Source: Kutzneria viridogrisea
GTDB lineage: Bacteria; Actinomycetota; Actinomycetes; Mycobacteriales; Pseudonocardiaceae
Direction: 5' to 3'
NCBI GenBank assembly: GCA_014138725.1
Contig: JACJID010000007.1
Coordinates: 62,001 to 126,000 of the forward strand
DNA length: 64,000 nt
The notes under the pieces were generated by a model. That model was not told the origin of the DNA and ran no database searches. It saw only the letters and a program-made list of their open reading frames with translations. This document shows, one piece after another, positions 53,212 through 61,812 of the stretch (its first letter is position 1; each line of letters opens with the position of its first letter). The translations under genes were made by a program, and so were the position numbers.

Positions 53212-56200
53212 ATGGACGGGGGTGCGCGGCTTTGCGTCACGCTGCTCGGTGCCTTTCAGGTGGCACGCGGTGACGCCGCACTGCCCGTCCCGGGCGCGCG
53301 GTTGCAGGGGCTGGTCGCACGACTGGCGCTGACAGGCGGGCGCGCGGTCGACCAGAGCGTCCTGATCGACGCGATCTGGGCCGAGGACCCGCCGGCCGAC
53401 CCCGCCCACGCCTTGCAGGCCCTCGTCTCGCGGCTGCGCCGGACCCTCGGCTCGGCCAGCGACGTCGCGCAGGTCGCGGGCGGCTACCGGCTGGCCGTGG
53501 ACGCGGCCGACGTGGACGCACTGCGGTTCGAGCAGCTTGCCGCCGCCGGCCGTGACCGCCTGCGCGCCGGTGACCCGAACGCCGCGGCAGCCGTGCTCGG
53601 CGAGGCCGTGGCGCTGTGGGGCGACCGCCCCGGCGCCGAGCCCGCAGGCGTCGCCGCGGTAGCGCCCGCCACCGCCACCCGGCTGGTCCACGCCTCGATC
53701 GAGGCCGTCACCGACCTCGCTGAGGCCGAGCTGGCGCTGGGCCGTGCCGACGCGGCCGCCGCCCGCCTGACCGCACTGCTCGCCGAGCACCCCGTCCACG
53801 AGCGGGCGGCCGCGCTGCTCATGGACGCGCTCGCCGCCCAAGGTCGCCAGGCCGAGGCCCTGGCCCTGTACGAGCGGGTCCGCGAAACCCTGGCCGACGA
53901 CCTCGGCACCGACCCGGGCACCGCCCTGCGCGAGCGCCACCTGAGCCTGCTGCGCGCCGACCGGCCCGCCCCGGACGTCGCGCGGCTCAGCCCGAGCAAC
54001 CTGCCCGCGCCGCTGACCAGCTTCGTCGGGCGCGACGACGACCTCGCTCGGATAGACACGCTGCTCGCCGCCGGGCGCCTGGTCACGGTGCTCGGTCCCG
54101 GCGGCGCCGGCAAGACCCGGCTCGCCGTGGAGGCCACCCGCCGCCACCGCCACGAGTACCGCGACGGCGCCTGGATGATCGACCTCGCCTCGGTCACCGA
54201 GCCGGCCAAGGTCGGCGCGGCCGTGCTCGCCGGGATCGGGCTGCGCGGCGGCGCGAGGTTCTAGGCCCCGATACGCCTCGATGGCGACGAGTTCCATGTG
54301 CTCGTCGACCAGCTCGGCGGCCGGGAGAGCCTGCTGCTGGTCGACAACTGCGAGCACCTGATCGACGCCGTGGCCCACCTGGTCGCGGCGCTGCTGTCCC
54401 ACTGCTCCGGGCTGCGTGTGCTCGCCACCAGCCGTGAACCCCTCGCGGTCGACGGCGAGGCGTTGGTGCCGCTCGGCCCGCTCGCGCTGCCCGGCCCGGA
54501 CGACGACGTCGAGCAGGCCCGGCGGGCGGCCTCGCTACGCCTGTTCACCGAGCGGGCCGCGGCCGTGCGCCCCGGCTTCGAGGTCGACGAGACGACGCTG
54601 CCCGAGGTCCGGCGGGTGGTCCGCAGCCTGGACGGGATGCCGCTGGCACTGGAGCTGGCCGCGGCCCGGCTGCGGACGCTGTCGCTGCCCGAGCTCGCCG
54701 ATGGGCTCTCCGACCGGTTTCGGCTGCTCACCACGGGTAGCCGCACCGCGCTGCCCCGGCACCGCACGCTGCGCGCGGTCATCGCCTGGAGCTGGGACCT
54801 GCTGAGCGAGCACGAGCGCACGGTCGCCGAACGCGTCTCGCCCCTGCCCGGCGGCGTCACGCTGGCCTCGGCCACCGCGGTCTGCGCCGGTACCGCGGTG
54901 CTGGCCGCTGAGATCCCCGAGCTGCTCGCCGGTCTGGTCGACCGGTCGCTGTTGCAGCTCGCGCCCGACCCGGGCCGCTACCGCATGCTGGAGACGCTGC
55001 GCGAGTACGGCACCGACCGCCTGGCCGAGACCGGCGACCTCGGCACCGTCCGCGACCTGGCCGCCGGGTACTTCGCCGAGTTGATGGCCCGGTACGACCC
55101 GCAGTTGCGCGGGTCCGGCCAGCTGGCGGCCATGCGGGTCATCAGCGCCGAGTACGACAACGCGCTGGCCGCCCTGCGCTGGCGATGCGATACCGGCGAC
55201 GCCACCGGCGCGGTCGCCCTCGCCCTGGACCTGACCTGGTACTGGGTGATGTTGGGCCGGCAATCCGACGCGGCCTACTGGCTGGGCGAGGCGCTGGCGG
55301 TGCCTGGCGGCGAGCCCACGCCCGACCGCGACTGCGCCCGCGCGCTCTACCTGCTCAACCGGGCCGACATCCGGCCGGGCATGACCGCCAAGGACGCCGC
55401 CGAGGACCGGGCCGAGATACGCGAGCTGGCCGACCGGCTGCTCGCGTACCCGGCGCTGCCGGGGCGGGCCAGCGCGCTCGCCGCGCTACCGCTCGCGATC
55501 CTGCGGGAGGAGGAGACCGCGCTCGTGATCATCCAGCGGCTGGTCGACGGCGACGACGTTTGGCTGTCCGGGTTGGCCCGCGTGTTCCGGGCCCAGATCG
55601 CCGAGAACGCGGGCGAGCTGGACGAGGTGCGCACCGACGTGGAGGCGGCGCTGGCCTGCTTCCGGCAGACCGACGACCGCTGGGGCCAGGCCACCACCCT
55701 GCCGATGCGCGCTCAGCTGCGGAGGTACGAGGACCTCGACGGCGCGCTGGCCGACCTGCGCGAGGCCCGGTCGCTGGCCGCCGAGTTCGGCGTGATCAGC
55801 CTCGGTGACGAGGTGTTCGTGGACCTGCGCTGGATCGACCTGTACCTGCGGCGCGGCGACACCGACCTGACGGCCGCGGCGATCGGCTCGGCCCGGGAGC
55901 GGGCGCTGCGCGCGAACTCGCAGCACATGCTGGTCATGGTCGACACGTGGGAGGCCGTCTTCTGGCTGCGGCTCGGCGACCTGGACCGGGCGCGGGAACT
56001 GCTCGACGGCGCCGAACGGGGTCTGCACGAGGACACCACGTTCCCCGGCGACCACGCGCGGACGCTGGTCGGCAGCGTGCGGACTTCGCTGTGCCTGGAG
56101 CTGGGCGACCTGGCCGGCGCGGACGAGGCGCTGGAACAGGCGTACGCGGCGGCGCTAAAGACCAGGGACCTGCCGATCCTGTCGCTGGTGGCGGTGAACG

Positions 56201-56463
56201 CGGCCGCGCTCGCCGAGGCGCACGGGTGCCATCACGAGTCGGCCGTCCTGCTCGGCGCCGCCTCCCGGCTGCGCGGCGCTCACGACCGCACCGATCAGCA
56301 GGTTCGCGAGCTCACCCGCCGAGGGCGGGCCGCGCTGGGCGAGGAAACCTTCGCCGCGGCGTACCGCAAGGGGTGGCAGCTGGACAGGACGACGGCCGTG
56401 ACCAAAGTCGCCCCAGCTCGGCTGCTCCGGGAACTCAGGACGGCGCACCCAGTTCCCGAGTGA
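53212..56463 (+). pseudogene. AfsR/SARP-type regulator split by one in-frame amber codon
   Basis: Residues ~1-90 form the OmpR-like DNA-binding domain (VTLLGAFQVARGDAALPVPGARLQGLVARLAL). The bacterial transcriptional activator domain follows to ~245 (LRFEQLAAAGRDRL; VRETLADDLGTDPGTALRERH), then an NB-ARC ATPase with Walker A VLGPGGAGKTRLAVE. TAG at 54262-54264 ends the first frame at 350 residues. The same frame continues (LLLVDNCEHLIDAVAHLVAAL, Walker B; PLALELAAARLRTLSL) to 56463 with TPR-like repeats. Repair of one codon would give ~1,083 residues. The N-terminal piece alone resembles a small SARP and may still be active. Start ATG 53212 chosen over 53155 by domain alignment. Confidence 0.85.
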
Positions 56464-56634
56464 TGCTGATGGCGCTACGCCCAGCAGGACGGGCACCGTG
56501 TGGCAGCCACGAATGCCGAGTCGAGTTCTTCCCTACAGCGGACCCGGGTGCTGTTGCCGGACCCCGCGGACACTGGCCCCACCGTTCGGGTTCCCGTTCC
56601 AGCGGCGGCACACAGCACCCGGTCCCTGGGCGAG

Positions 56635-57279
56635 TCAGTTGGTGCATTCCTGGTGTGCCAAGGCCAACTCGAACACGGTCACCTTCCCGGCCGGGTCCAG
56701 GTTGAAGCGGTACACCGCGCGGGCGTTGCCGGGCACCGAGGCGTGCGCGCCGTTGGTGTTGACCACCAAGTCCGGGTAGGCGGCCCTGACCTGAGCCTTG
56801 CTGGCGCCGATGCCGATGCGCTCGGGAGTGCGCCATCCGGCGGTCGCGGCGATCTGCACAACGCCCTGGGTCGGCGAGACGTAGACACCCACCGAATCAG
56901 CGCCGGTGGCGTGCCCGACGATGTCGTGCCCGGTGCATCCGGCCGGGTCGGAGGCGACCGGCTTGGCCGGCGACAACACGCCACTGGCCAGCGCGGCCGA
57001 GCGGCTCATCCCCAGTTTCAGCGCGCCGTACCCGTCCGGACCCAACACACTCGTGTCCGCAGCACCCGTTCGCGACATCGCACTCGACCCCACCTCAACT
57101 GCGGGCGCCGTGGTCCGCGTTTCCGTGGCCGACGGTGATGCCGCCGAAGCGCCCGGTGTGGGCTGCTGCGCGGCGGTCGAGCACGCCGACAGCACCACCC
57201 CGCACACCGCGGCCAGACACGCCGTCCCCCTGATCCCCCTTCGACGGCCTCCCCTGGCCGCCTCCCCCACTACCGCCAC
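56635..57279 (-). CDS. Putative lipoprotein
   Basis: About 214 residues from GTG 57279 (GGAG six bases upstream). Basic n-region, hydrophobic ACLAAVCGVVL, lipobox LSAC followed by a Ser/Thr/Pro-rich linker, hence exported and lipid-anchored. The globular part has LKLGMSRSAALASG, CTGHDIVG and YVSPTQGVVQIAATAGWRTPERIGIGASKAQVRAAYPDL, resembling actinomycete small lipoproteins with a GIxxGxSxxxVxxxYP repeat. Function unknown; an upstream TTG would extend it by 13 residues. Confidence 0.78.
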   Translation of the reverse strand: MAVVGEAARGGRRRGIRGTACLAAVCGVVLSACSTAAQQPTPGASAASPSATETRTTAPAVEVGSSAMSRTGAADTSVLGPDGYGALKLGMSRSAALASGVLSPAKPVASDPAGCTGHDIVGHATGADSVGVYVSPTQGVVQIAATAGWRTPERIGIGASKAQVRAAYPDLVVNTNGAHASVPGNARAVYRFNLDPAGKVTVFELALAHQECTN

Positions 57280-57520
57280 CGCGTACTCCGTTCGTTGATC
57301 ACCGTTGTCTGCCAGCAAGACGCGTCACCCGAGGCGAGGTTGCCTCACCGGCCGCCAGGTTGTCGCCCGCTGTCGGACACGGGTCCCGGGTGGCCGCACC
57401 CGGGCCACGGCTACGGGCGAGGGTGTCGGTGTCGAAATGCCATGAGCCCATGCGTGACAACCCTTTCGCGTGTCGGCGAAACAGTGAACACGGCCCCGGG
57501 CCGCTCCGAGAATTCGACGC

Positions 57521-58720
57521 ATGCGCAGCTACCGCTCCCTGTTCCGCACCCCGGAGTTCACCCCGTTCCTGCTCTCCTTCGCCGCTTCTGCCGCAGCCCA
57601 GACGATCAGCGGCCTGGCCCTCGGCACGCTGGTCTTCCGGGCCACCGGCTCCCCCCTCCTGTCGGCGGTGAGCATGTTCGGCCCGCAGCTGGCACAGTTG
57701 ATGGGGGCCACGTTCCTGCTCTCGGGCGCCGACCGTCTGCCCCCGCGCGCGATCCTGTCCGGCCTCGCCCTCGCCTTCGCGGCCGGTACGGCGGTGCTGG
57801 CGCTGCCCGGTCTGCCGGTCTGGGCGGTTTTCGCCGTCCTACTCTTCCAGGGCCTGGTCGCGTCGCTGGGCAGCGGAGTGCGTGGGGGCCTGCTGAACGA
57901 GATCCTGTCCAAGGATGGCTACGTCCTTGGCCGTTCGGTGTACAACATGCTCTGGGGCCTGACGCAGATGGCCGGTTTCGCGACGGGCGGCGCACTGTTG
58001 GCTCTCCTGTCCCCACAGACCTGCCTGCTCCTCGCGGCGGCGCTGTACGTGCTGGCGGCCCTGGGCACCCGCCTGGGCCTCACGGCCCGCCCACCGCGCT
58101 CCGCCGGCCGCCCGTCCGTGTCGGCGACCTGGCGTACCAACGCCTTCCTGTGGTCCTCACGCCCCCGCCGTCTGACGTACCTGGGCCTGTGGGTCCCCAA
58201 CGGCCTGATCGTCGGCAGCGATTCGCTCTACGTCTCCTACGCGCCTCACGCCGCCGGCATGCTGTACGCGTTCGGGGCGCTGGGCATGTTCGTGGGCGAC
58301 ATGGCGGTGGGCCGCCTGGTACCGCCCGCGGTGCGCCCCCGTCTCGCGACCCCGCTGCGTCTGCTGCTGGCGGTTCCCTACCTGTTCTTCGTCCTGCGGC
58401 CGGGAGTGGAGCTGTCGGCAGTGGCCGTCACCGTGGCCTCCGTCGGCTTCGCCGCGACCCTGGTCCTCCAGGAACGCCTGATGTCCCTCACCCCCGACGA
58501 CCTCGCGGGCCAAGCACTCGGCCTGCACGCCACCGGCATGACCGCCCTGCAGGGCGTCGGCGCTGCCCTCGCGGGCACGCTGGCCCAACTGGCCTCTCCG
58601 GCCACGGCGATGACGCTGATGGCGGCCGGATCCGTCACCGTGACCCTGATCCTCGCGGCGCTGGGCAGGCACGAGGAACGACAGTCGGCCATCCAGTCGG
58701 AACCCGCCGCCACGGACTAG
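57521..58720 (+). CDS. Major facilitator superfamily transporter
   Basis: 399 residues with about ten to twelve hydrophobic segments, e.g. FLLSFAASAAAQTISGLALGTLVF, AVFAVLLFQGLVASLGSGVRGG, CLLLAAALYVLAALGTRLGL, LLLAVPYLFFVL and TAMTLMAAGSVTVTLILAALG. Layout fits the MFS_1 drug-efflux-like group; substrate unknown. The TAG stop (58718-58720) uses the TA target and first base of the adjoining IS630 relative; without the insertion the stop would still be CTAG. It converges with the TetX-like gene. Confidence 0.85.
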   Translation: MRSYRSLFRTPEFTPFLLSFAASAAAQTISGLALGTLVFRATGSPLLSAVSMFGPQLAQLMGATFLLSGADRLPPRAILSGLALAFAAGTAVLALPGLPVWAVFAVLLFQGLVASLGSGVRGGLLNEILSKDGYVLGRSVYNMLWGLTQMAGFATGGALLALLSPQTCLLLAAALYVLAALGTRLGLTARPPRSAGRPSVSATWRTNAFLWSSRPRRLTYLGLWVPNGLIVGSDSLYVSYAPHAAGMLYAFGALGMFVGDMAVGRLVPPAVRPRLATPLRLLLAVPYLFFVLRPGVELSAVAVTVASVGFAATLVLQERLMSLTPDDLAGQALGLHATGMTALQGVGAALAGTLAQLASPATAMTLMAAGSVTVTLILAALGRHEERQSAIQSEPAATD

Positions 58721-59377
58721 CACTGCGTTCCTGAATGCGGGTGGCGATTGGCCCCTGATCGCGATCCGCCAGGCCGGCTGGGGCCCCGTTGATGGGAGGA
58801 GGGCCTGGTCGCGGCCGATGAGACCGGACCGGCGTACTGGACACTGGACGCACTGACCGAAGCCGCCCGCGCGGAGGGAATCGAGATCGGCCGTAGCCAG
58901 GTGCGGCGGATCCTGCTGGCCGAGGGAGTGCGCTGGAGACGCACGCGCTCCTGGACCATCAGCAGGGATCCCGAGTTCGCCCCACAAGAACACGGATCGT
59001 CAGTCTCTACACGGATCCGACGCCCGACACCACGGTAGTCTGCGCCGACGAGCTGGGCCCAGTCATCCCCCGAGCGTTGCCTGCGGAACAGCGTTAACTA
59101 CCAACGGTTTCTGCAACTGGTAGAAGACGCCAATCCCGAGGGTGAGGTCGTGATCGTCACCGACAACCTGTCCAGTCACAACAGCAAGTCCGCCCGCGAA
59201 TGGCTGGTCGATCATCCCCGGATCCAGCACGCGTTCATCCCGGTCGCCGCGTGCTGGCTGAACCTTCAGCAGGGGCGGTGGCGACTGTTCCGCCGTACCG
59301 CTATTTGGGGGCGTCCGCATCCGCAGCCCCGGAAGCTGCGACGCAGGTTTGTCTACCGCCTTTGAGGAACGCAGTAC
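58720..59377 (+). mobile_element. Internally deleted IS630-family copy
   Basis: 658 bp. Ends GCACTGCGTTCCT (58720-58732) and AGGAACGCAGTAC (59365-59377), flanked by TA within CTAG on both sides. The transposase lacks the N-terminal helix-turn-helix, a central block and ~30 residues near the C-terminus. What remains (EEGLVAADETGPAYWTL, GRSQVRRILLAEGVRWRRTRSW, VVIVTDNLSSHNSKSAREWL, RRRFVYRL) is clearly related to the element at 14861-16094. Non-autonomous; could be mobilised by the intact copy (inference). Confidence 0.88.
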
Positions 59378-60627
59378 TAGGCCTTGAGGGTGTGGGAGTA
59401 GTTCGGAAGCTGCCAGTCGCCGCCACGGTCTTCTTTTGCGAACCGTGCTGCCAGTTCGGGAAGCCGCAGGAACGTGGCTACCGCGCCCATGGCGCGGATG
59501 ATGTTGATCCCCAGCTTGCCTTGCGGGAAACCGAAGCGCAGCAATTTCGGGTTGACCTCGCCCTGAACGTGATCGACGAACGGTTGCAGCGTCGCGTGAT
59601 ACTGCGCGAACGCGGCCGGGATGTCACCCGGGTGCCGGTTGATCTCCCCGGCCAGGACGTAGGCGCCGACCAGGGCGGCGGAGGTGCCCATGCCGCTGTA
59701 GGGGGAGCCGCAGTATCCGGCGTCACCGACGAGCGCGACCCGGCCTTGTGACCAGGTCTCGGTCCGGACCTGGACGACCTCCTGGGAGTAGAAGAACTCG
59801 GTCTCCCACATGCCGGCGAGGAACCGCTGGGTCTGCCAGCCGGCGTCGCGGAACCGGTCAGTCCAGAACTGCTTCTGCTGCTCGACCGGTTGCCGGTGCA
59901 CCGCGGTCGCTTCCTCGGAGTTCTCCCACAGCGCGAAGTAGACCTGGGTCTGGGTGGGGTTGTGGCTGCGGCGCATGATCATGCGTCCGCCGGGAGCGTT
60001 GTAGGTCTCGCGAATACTGTCATCGGTCGCGTCGCGTGGAATGAACCAGTACGCCATGTGGATGCCGACCGGCCAGTACGGGGTGGGGGCGTCGGCCGCG
60101 AGGATGTCCCGGCGGATGCGCGAGCCCTGCCCATCGGCGCCGATCAGTATGTCGAACTCCCCCGACGTGCCATCGGAGAAGTGCGCGCGGACACGGTCGC
60201 TGTCCTGCTGGAAGCTCTCGACACCCATCCCGAACACGAAGCGCACGTCATCTTTGGTTGCCCCGTGCAGGACGCGCACCAGGTCTCCGCGCATGATCTC
60301 GTACTCCGAGGTCATGGTCTGGCCGCCCTTGCCGGAAGTGTTGGCCAGCACGGTGCCCCACCGGCGGCCCCGTCCGTCCACGAACGCCACACCCGGCTCG
60401 TCGACGCGGATGCCACGCACCGTGTCGAGCAGTCCCATCCGATCGATCGCCTCGATGCCCTGTCCGCGCAGGTCGATCTGCGCGCCCGTGGCCCGCAGCA
60501 CCGGGTGGCGTTCGACGACTGTGACCTGGTGACCACCTCGCACCAGCCAGTAGGCGAGCGCTTGACCGGCGATGCCACCCCCACACACGAGAACCTTCAG
60601 TGCTTTCGCGCCTGTCGTGACTGCCAT
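59377..60627 (-). CDS. TetX-like FAD-dependent monooxygenase
   Basis: 416 residues. LKVLVCGGGIAGQALAYWLVRGGHQVTVVERH (FAD loop), DLRGQGIEAIDRMGLLDTV, ILIGADGQGSRIRRDI (DG motif) and RVALVGDAGYCGSPYSGMGTSAALVGAYVLAGEI (GD motif). Class A monooxygenase of the UbiH/TetX group. Divergent from a close TetR homologue across two tetO-like operators, so tetracycline-type compounds are plausible inducers and substrates; TetX itself hydroxylates tetracycline at C11a. Enzyme specificity is inferred from context. AAGGGAG and GGAG lie upstream of the ATG. The stop is in the CTAG shared with the IS630 relative. Confidence 0.82.
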   Translation of the reverse strand: MAVTTGAKALKVLVCGGGIAGQALAYWLVRGGHQVTVVERHPVLRATGAQIDLRGQGIEAIDRMGLLDTVRGIRVDEPGVAFVDGRGRRWGTVLANTSGKGGQTMTSEYEIMRGDLVRVLHGATKDDVRFVFGMGVESFQQDSDRVRAHFSDGTSGEFDILIGADGQGSRIRRDILAADAPTPYWPVGIHMAYWFIPRDATDDSIRETYNAPGGRMIMRRSHNPTQTQVYFALWENSEEATAVHRQPVEQQKQFWTDRFRDAGWQTQRFLAGMWETEFFYSQEVVQVRTETWSQGRVALVGDAGYCGSPYSGMGTSAALVGAYVLAGEINRHPGDIPAAFAQYHATLQPFVDHVQGEVNPKLLRFGFPQGKLGINIIRAMGAVATFLRLPELAARFAKEDRGGDWQLPNYSHTLKA

Positions 60628-60671
60628 GACTCCATCTCCCTTTCAGTGATAGGCGATGCGGTCAGCATCAT

Positions 60672-60684
60672 CTATCACCGATAG
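60672..60684. promoter_or_regulatory. tetO-like operator 1
   Basis: CTATCACCGATAG, palindrome CTATC-ACC-GATAG. It is the exact reverse complement of operator 2 and matches the CTATCANTGATAG-type core of classical tet operators. Closer to the monooxygenase start. Confidence 0.8.
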
Positions 60685-60694
60685 GCTGTCAACC

Positions 60695-60707
60695 CTATCG
60701 GTGATAG
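60695..60707. promoter_or_regulatory. tetO-like operator 2
   Basis: CTATCGGTGATAG, with flanks CC..AGAG giving CCCTATCGGTGATAGAG, very near the Tn10 tetO sequence CCCTATCAGTGATAGAG. It ends 9 bases before the repressor ATG; centre-to-centre distance from operator 1 is 23 bp. Confidence 0.82.
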
Positions 60708-60716
60708 AGTTCTGGG

Positions 60717-61307
60717 ATGGCGAAGTTGGACCGCGAGACCATCGTCAACGAGGCACTCGCCCTCCTCGACGAACTCGGACTCGATGAAGTGAGCACCCGA
60801 CGCCTGGCGAAACGGCTGGGGGTCGAACAGCCCTCGCTCTACTGGCACTTCCCCAGCAAAGCCGCGCTGCTCACCGCCATGGCGGACGCCGCCATGGCAC
60901 CCCACGCGACAGCTCCCCTGCCCGCGCCGTCAGACGACTGGCGCGACTGGCTCCGGGAGAACTCCCGCAGCTTCCGCCGCGCGCTGCTAGCGCACCGCGA
61001 CGGGGCACGGCTGCACGCAGGCACCAGTCCCCAGGGCGCAGGACTCTCCCGCGCCCTCCACAAGGTGGACTTCCTGGTCGCCGCGGGACTGTCCGAGCAG
61101 GACGCGCAGATGGCGATGCTCACCACCAGCCATTTCACCGTCGGGAGCGTGCTGGAAGAACAGGCCGGCGCCGAACACGACGGACACGCCCCGCAACTGG
61201 CCAGGCACCCCAGCCTGGACCCCGCGTCCGCGTTCGACCAAGGGCTGGCGCTGATCATCGATGGCCTGGCGCAACGCACCCACTCCGGCACAACACGGCG
61301 CCGTTGA
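60717..61307 (+). CDS. TetR-type repressor (tetracycline-repressor-like)
   Basis: 196 residues. It aligns along its length with Tn10/class B TetR: LDRETIVNEALALLDELGLDEVSTRRLAKRLGVEQPSLYWHF for the DNA-binding domain. LRENSRSFRRALLAHRDGARLHAGTSP keeps the positions of the inducer contacts Asn82, Phe86, His100 and Thr103, and HFTVGSVLEEQ matches the region around Glu147. Known TetR binds tetracycline-Mg2+ and releases tetO. The two tetO-like palindromes between it and the TetX-like gene fit autoregulation and repression of the monooxygenase. Confidence 0.9.
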   Translation: MAKLDRETIVNEALALLDELGLDEVSTRRLAKRLGVEQPSLYWHFPSKAALLTAMADAAMAPHATAPLPAPSDDWRDWLRENSRSFRRALLAHRDGARLHAGTSPQGAGLSRALHKVDFLVAAGLSEQDAQMAMLTTSHFTVGSVLEEQAGAEHDGHAPQLARHPSLDPASAFDQGLALIIDGLAQRTHSGTTRRR

Positions 61308-61319
61308 CTCATCTCGTGT

Positions 61320-61787
61320 TCAAGGCGCTTCAGGCGGACGCCGCACCCAGTGCGCGCAACATGGTGTCGGTGACCCGGTCGAGGTAGTCCGGCTCGACCG
61401 GGGCCTGGCGCACCACCATCCGCCAGTAGACCAGCGCGTCCGCATGGTCCTCGCGATGCCTTCGGCCAGCTCCGGCGTGCGCGTGGCCTCGGCTACCAGG
61501 TCGGGGACGATCCGGGAGAACGGCGGTTCGGTCAACCACTCGGCGACAGCCACCACCGTGGCGTGGAGATCCCCGCGCAGCGTGCCGGTGTCCGCGACAT
61601 CAGCCATCGGTACGCCGATCCCGGCGAGGACCGCCAGCACCATCTCCTGCTTGGTGCGCCACCGGCGGTACAGGGCGCTCTTGCCCGAGCCGGCGCGCTT
61701 GGCCACGCCTTCCATGGACAGCCGCGCATAACCTCGTTCGACCAGCTCGGCGAGCACGGCTTCGGTGATGGCGGTAGGAAGCACCAT
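61320..61787 (-). pseudogene. TetR-family regulator, frameshifted/internally deleted
   Basis: The N-terminal helix-turn-helix is present (ITEAVLAELVERGYARLSMEGVAKRAGSGKSALYRRWRTKQEMVLAVL). After LAEGIARTMR, roughly 30-45 residues usual for the family are missing. The typical C-terminus (DALVYWRMVVRQAPVEPDYLDRVTDTMLRALG) is found only in another frame, so a deletion near 61440 has shifted the frame. The shifted product (to 61320) ends in an Arg/Thr/Ser-rich random tail. The DNA-binding half may still be made. Confidence 0.7.
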
Positions 61788-61812
61788 GCAGACCAATTCA
61801 CCACAAGCCGTG

